Below, in pieces: positions 63,401-64,000 of a stretch of 64,000 bases of DNA. Numbering within the stretch: the first letter of the stretch is position 1; every line of letters starts with the position of its first letter. The notes under the pieces were generated by a model, which was given only the letters and a program-made list of their open reading frames with translations, ran no database searches and was not told the DNA's origin. The DNA comes from an uncultured Pelagibacteraceae bacterium (lineage in GTDB: Bacteria; Pseudomonadota; Alphaproteobacteria; Pelagibacterales; Pelagibacteraceae). The DNA lies in NCBI GenBank assembly GCA_902619675.1, contig CACNFA010000001.1:86140-150139 (forward strand), read 5' to 3'. Position numbers and translations under genes: made by a program.

Positions 63401-63817
63401 TTAATTTTTGTAAGGCTCGGAAATTAAAGCTACTTTTGAAAAACCTGCTCCAGATAAAGTTCCCATTACCTCGAGGACCCGTCCATAATTAATATTTTTA
63501 TCGCCCCTTACATAAATTCTTGTGTCCGTTCTATTTTTTGCGATAGCTAATAATTTTGGAACCATTTTTTGATATGTGACCTGATGTTCTTGGATATATA
63601 TTTCGCCTTTTGAATTAATGCTTATAGTTAATGGTTCCTGATCATCAGGCAAAGAGTCAGCTGATGACTCTGGTAAGTCTACTTGCACGCCAACGGTTAG
63701 AAGTGGTGCGGTTACCATAAATATAATTAAAAGAACTAACATCACATCAACAAATGGAGTAACGTTAATCTCACTCATAGGTTCATTTTTTGAGCGATTA
63801 AAATTATTAAAGGCCAT
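63401..63817 (-). CDS. tolR: TolR (ExbD/TolR family)
   Basis: MSEINVTPFVDVMLVLLIIFMVTAPLLTVGVQVDLPES. Confidence 0.97.
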   Translation of the reverse strand: MAFNNFNRSKNEPMSEINVTPFVDVMLVLLIIFMVTAPLLTVGVQVDLPESSADSLPDDQEPLTISINSKGEIYIQEHQVTYQKMVPKLLAIAKNRTDTRIYVRGDKNINYGRVLEVMGTLSGAGFSKVALISEPYKN

Positions 63818-63819
63818 GG

Positions 63820-64000
63820 TTAAATTATAGATAAGAATCGTTTAGAGAAATTTTCAACTTTTGAAAAATATCTTCTAGAGTCACTATTGAATTTATTATA
63901 GGCAACTACAGCTGGTATTGCTGCCAATAAACCAAGTGCGGTTGCGAAAAGTGCCTCAGCTATTCCTGGTGCAACAATTGCCAGACTTGTATTTCTAGAA
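63820..64000 (-). CDS. tolQ: TolQ C-terminus (truncated by window end)
   Basis: [59 protein letters not shown]. Confidence 0.92.
   Translation of the reverse strand, partial: SRNTSLAIVAPGIAEALFATALGLLAAIPAVVAYNKFNSDSRRYFSKVENFSKRFLSII

Noticed and set aside
1-64000. CRISPR arrays, insertion sequences, prophage, integrase next to tRNAs
   Set aside because: No regularly spaced repeats, transposase, integrase or phage-like ORFs seen

Overview
AT-rich, tightly packed bacterial chromosome segment. The protein set points to a SAR11/Pelagibacterales-type alphaproteobacterium: proteorhodopsin next to ferredoxin and ferredoxin reductase, a tolQRAB-pal-cpoB-tilS-ftsH-folP-glmM-thiD run, rpoH, and very short intergenic spaces. 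This taxonomic call is inferred from gene content only. I list about 65 protein genes, two tRNAs (Leu-GAG with encoded CCA; Arg-UCG without), several hairpins/terminators and a few putative promoter or operator sites. I saw no CRISPR array, prophage, insertion sequence or rRNA. The most interesting points are: (1) a palindrome plus an 11-bp-period direct repeat just upstream of a blue-type (Gln105) proteorhodopsin; (2) a 44-aa single-TM ORF missing from the ORF track, between ferredoxin and proteorhodopsin; (3) a 39-aa TM ORF with a strong Shine-Dalgarno next to tRNA-Leu; (4) convergent genes that routinely share or overlap stop codons, with no terminators between them; (5) an IMP dehydrogenase with no CBS module; (6) a small accessory-looking block at 45.3-50.1 kb (ABC exporter, possible 2OG oxygenase, GT17 glycosyltransferase, B12-type radical SAM protein) beside tRNA-Arg; (7) a possible LexA-like site inside the recA promoter. 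I did not find a clearly new multi-gene defence or mobile system; most of the window is core metabolism.
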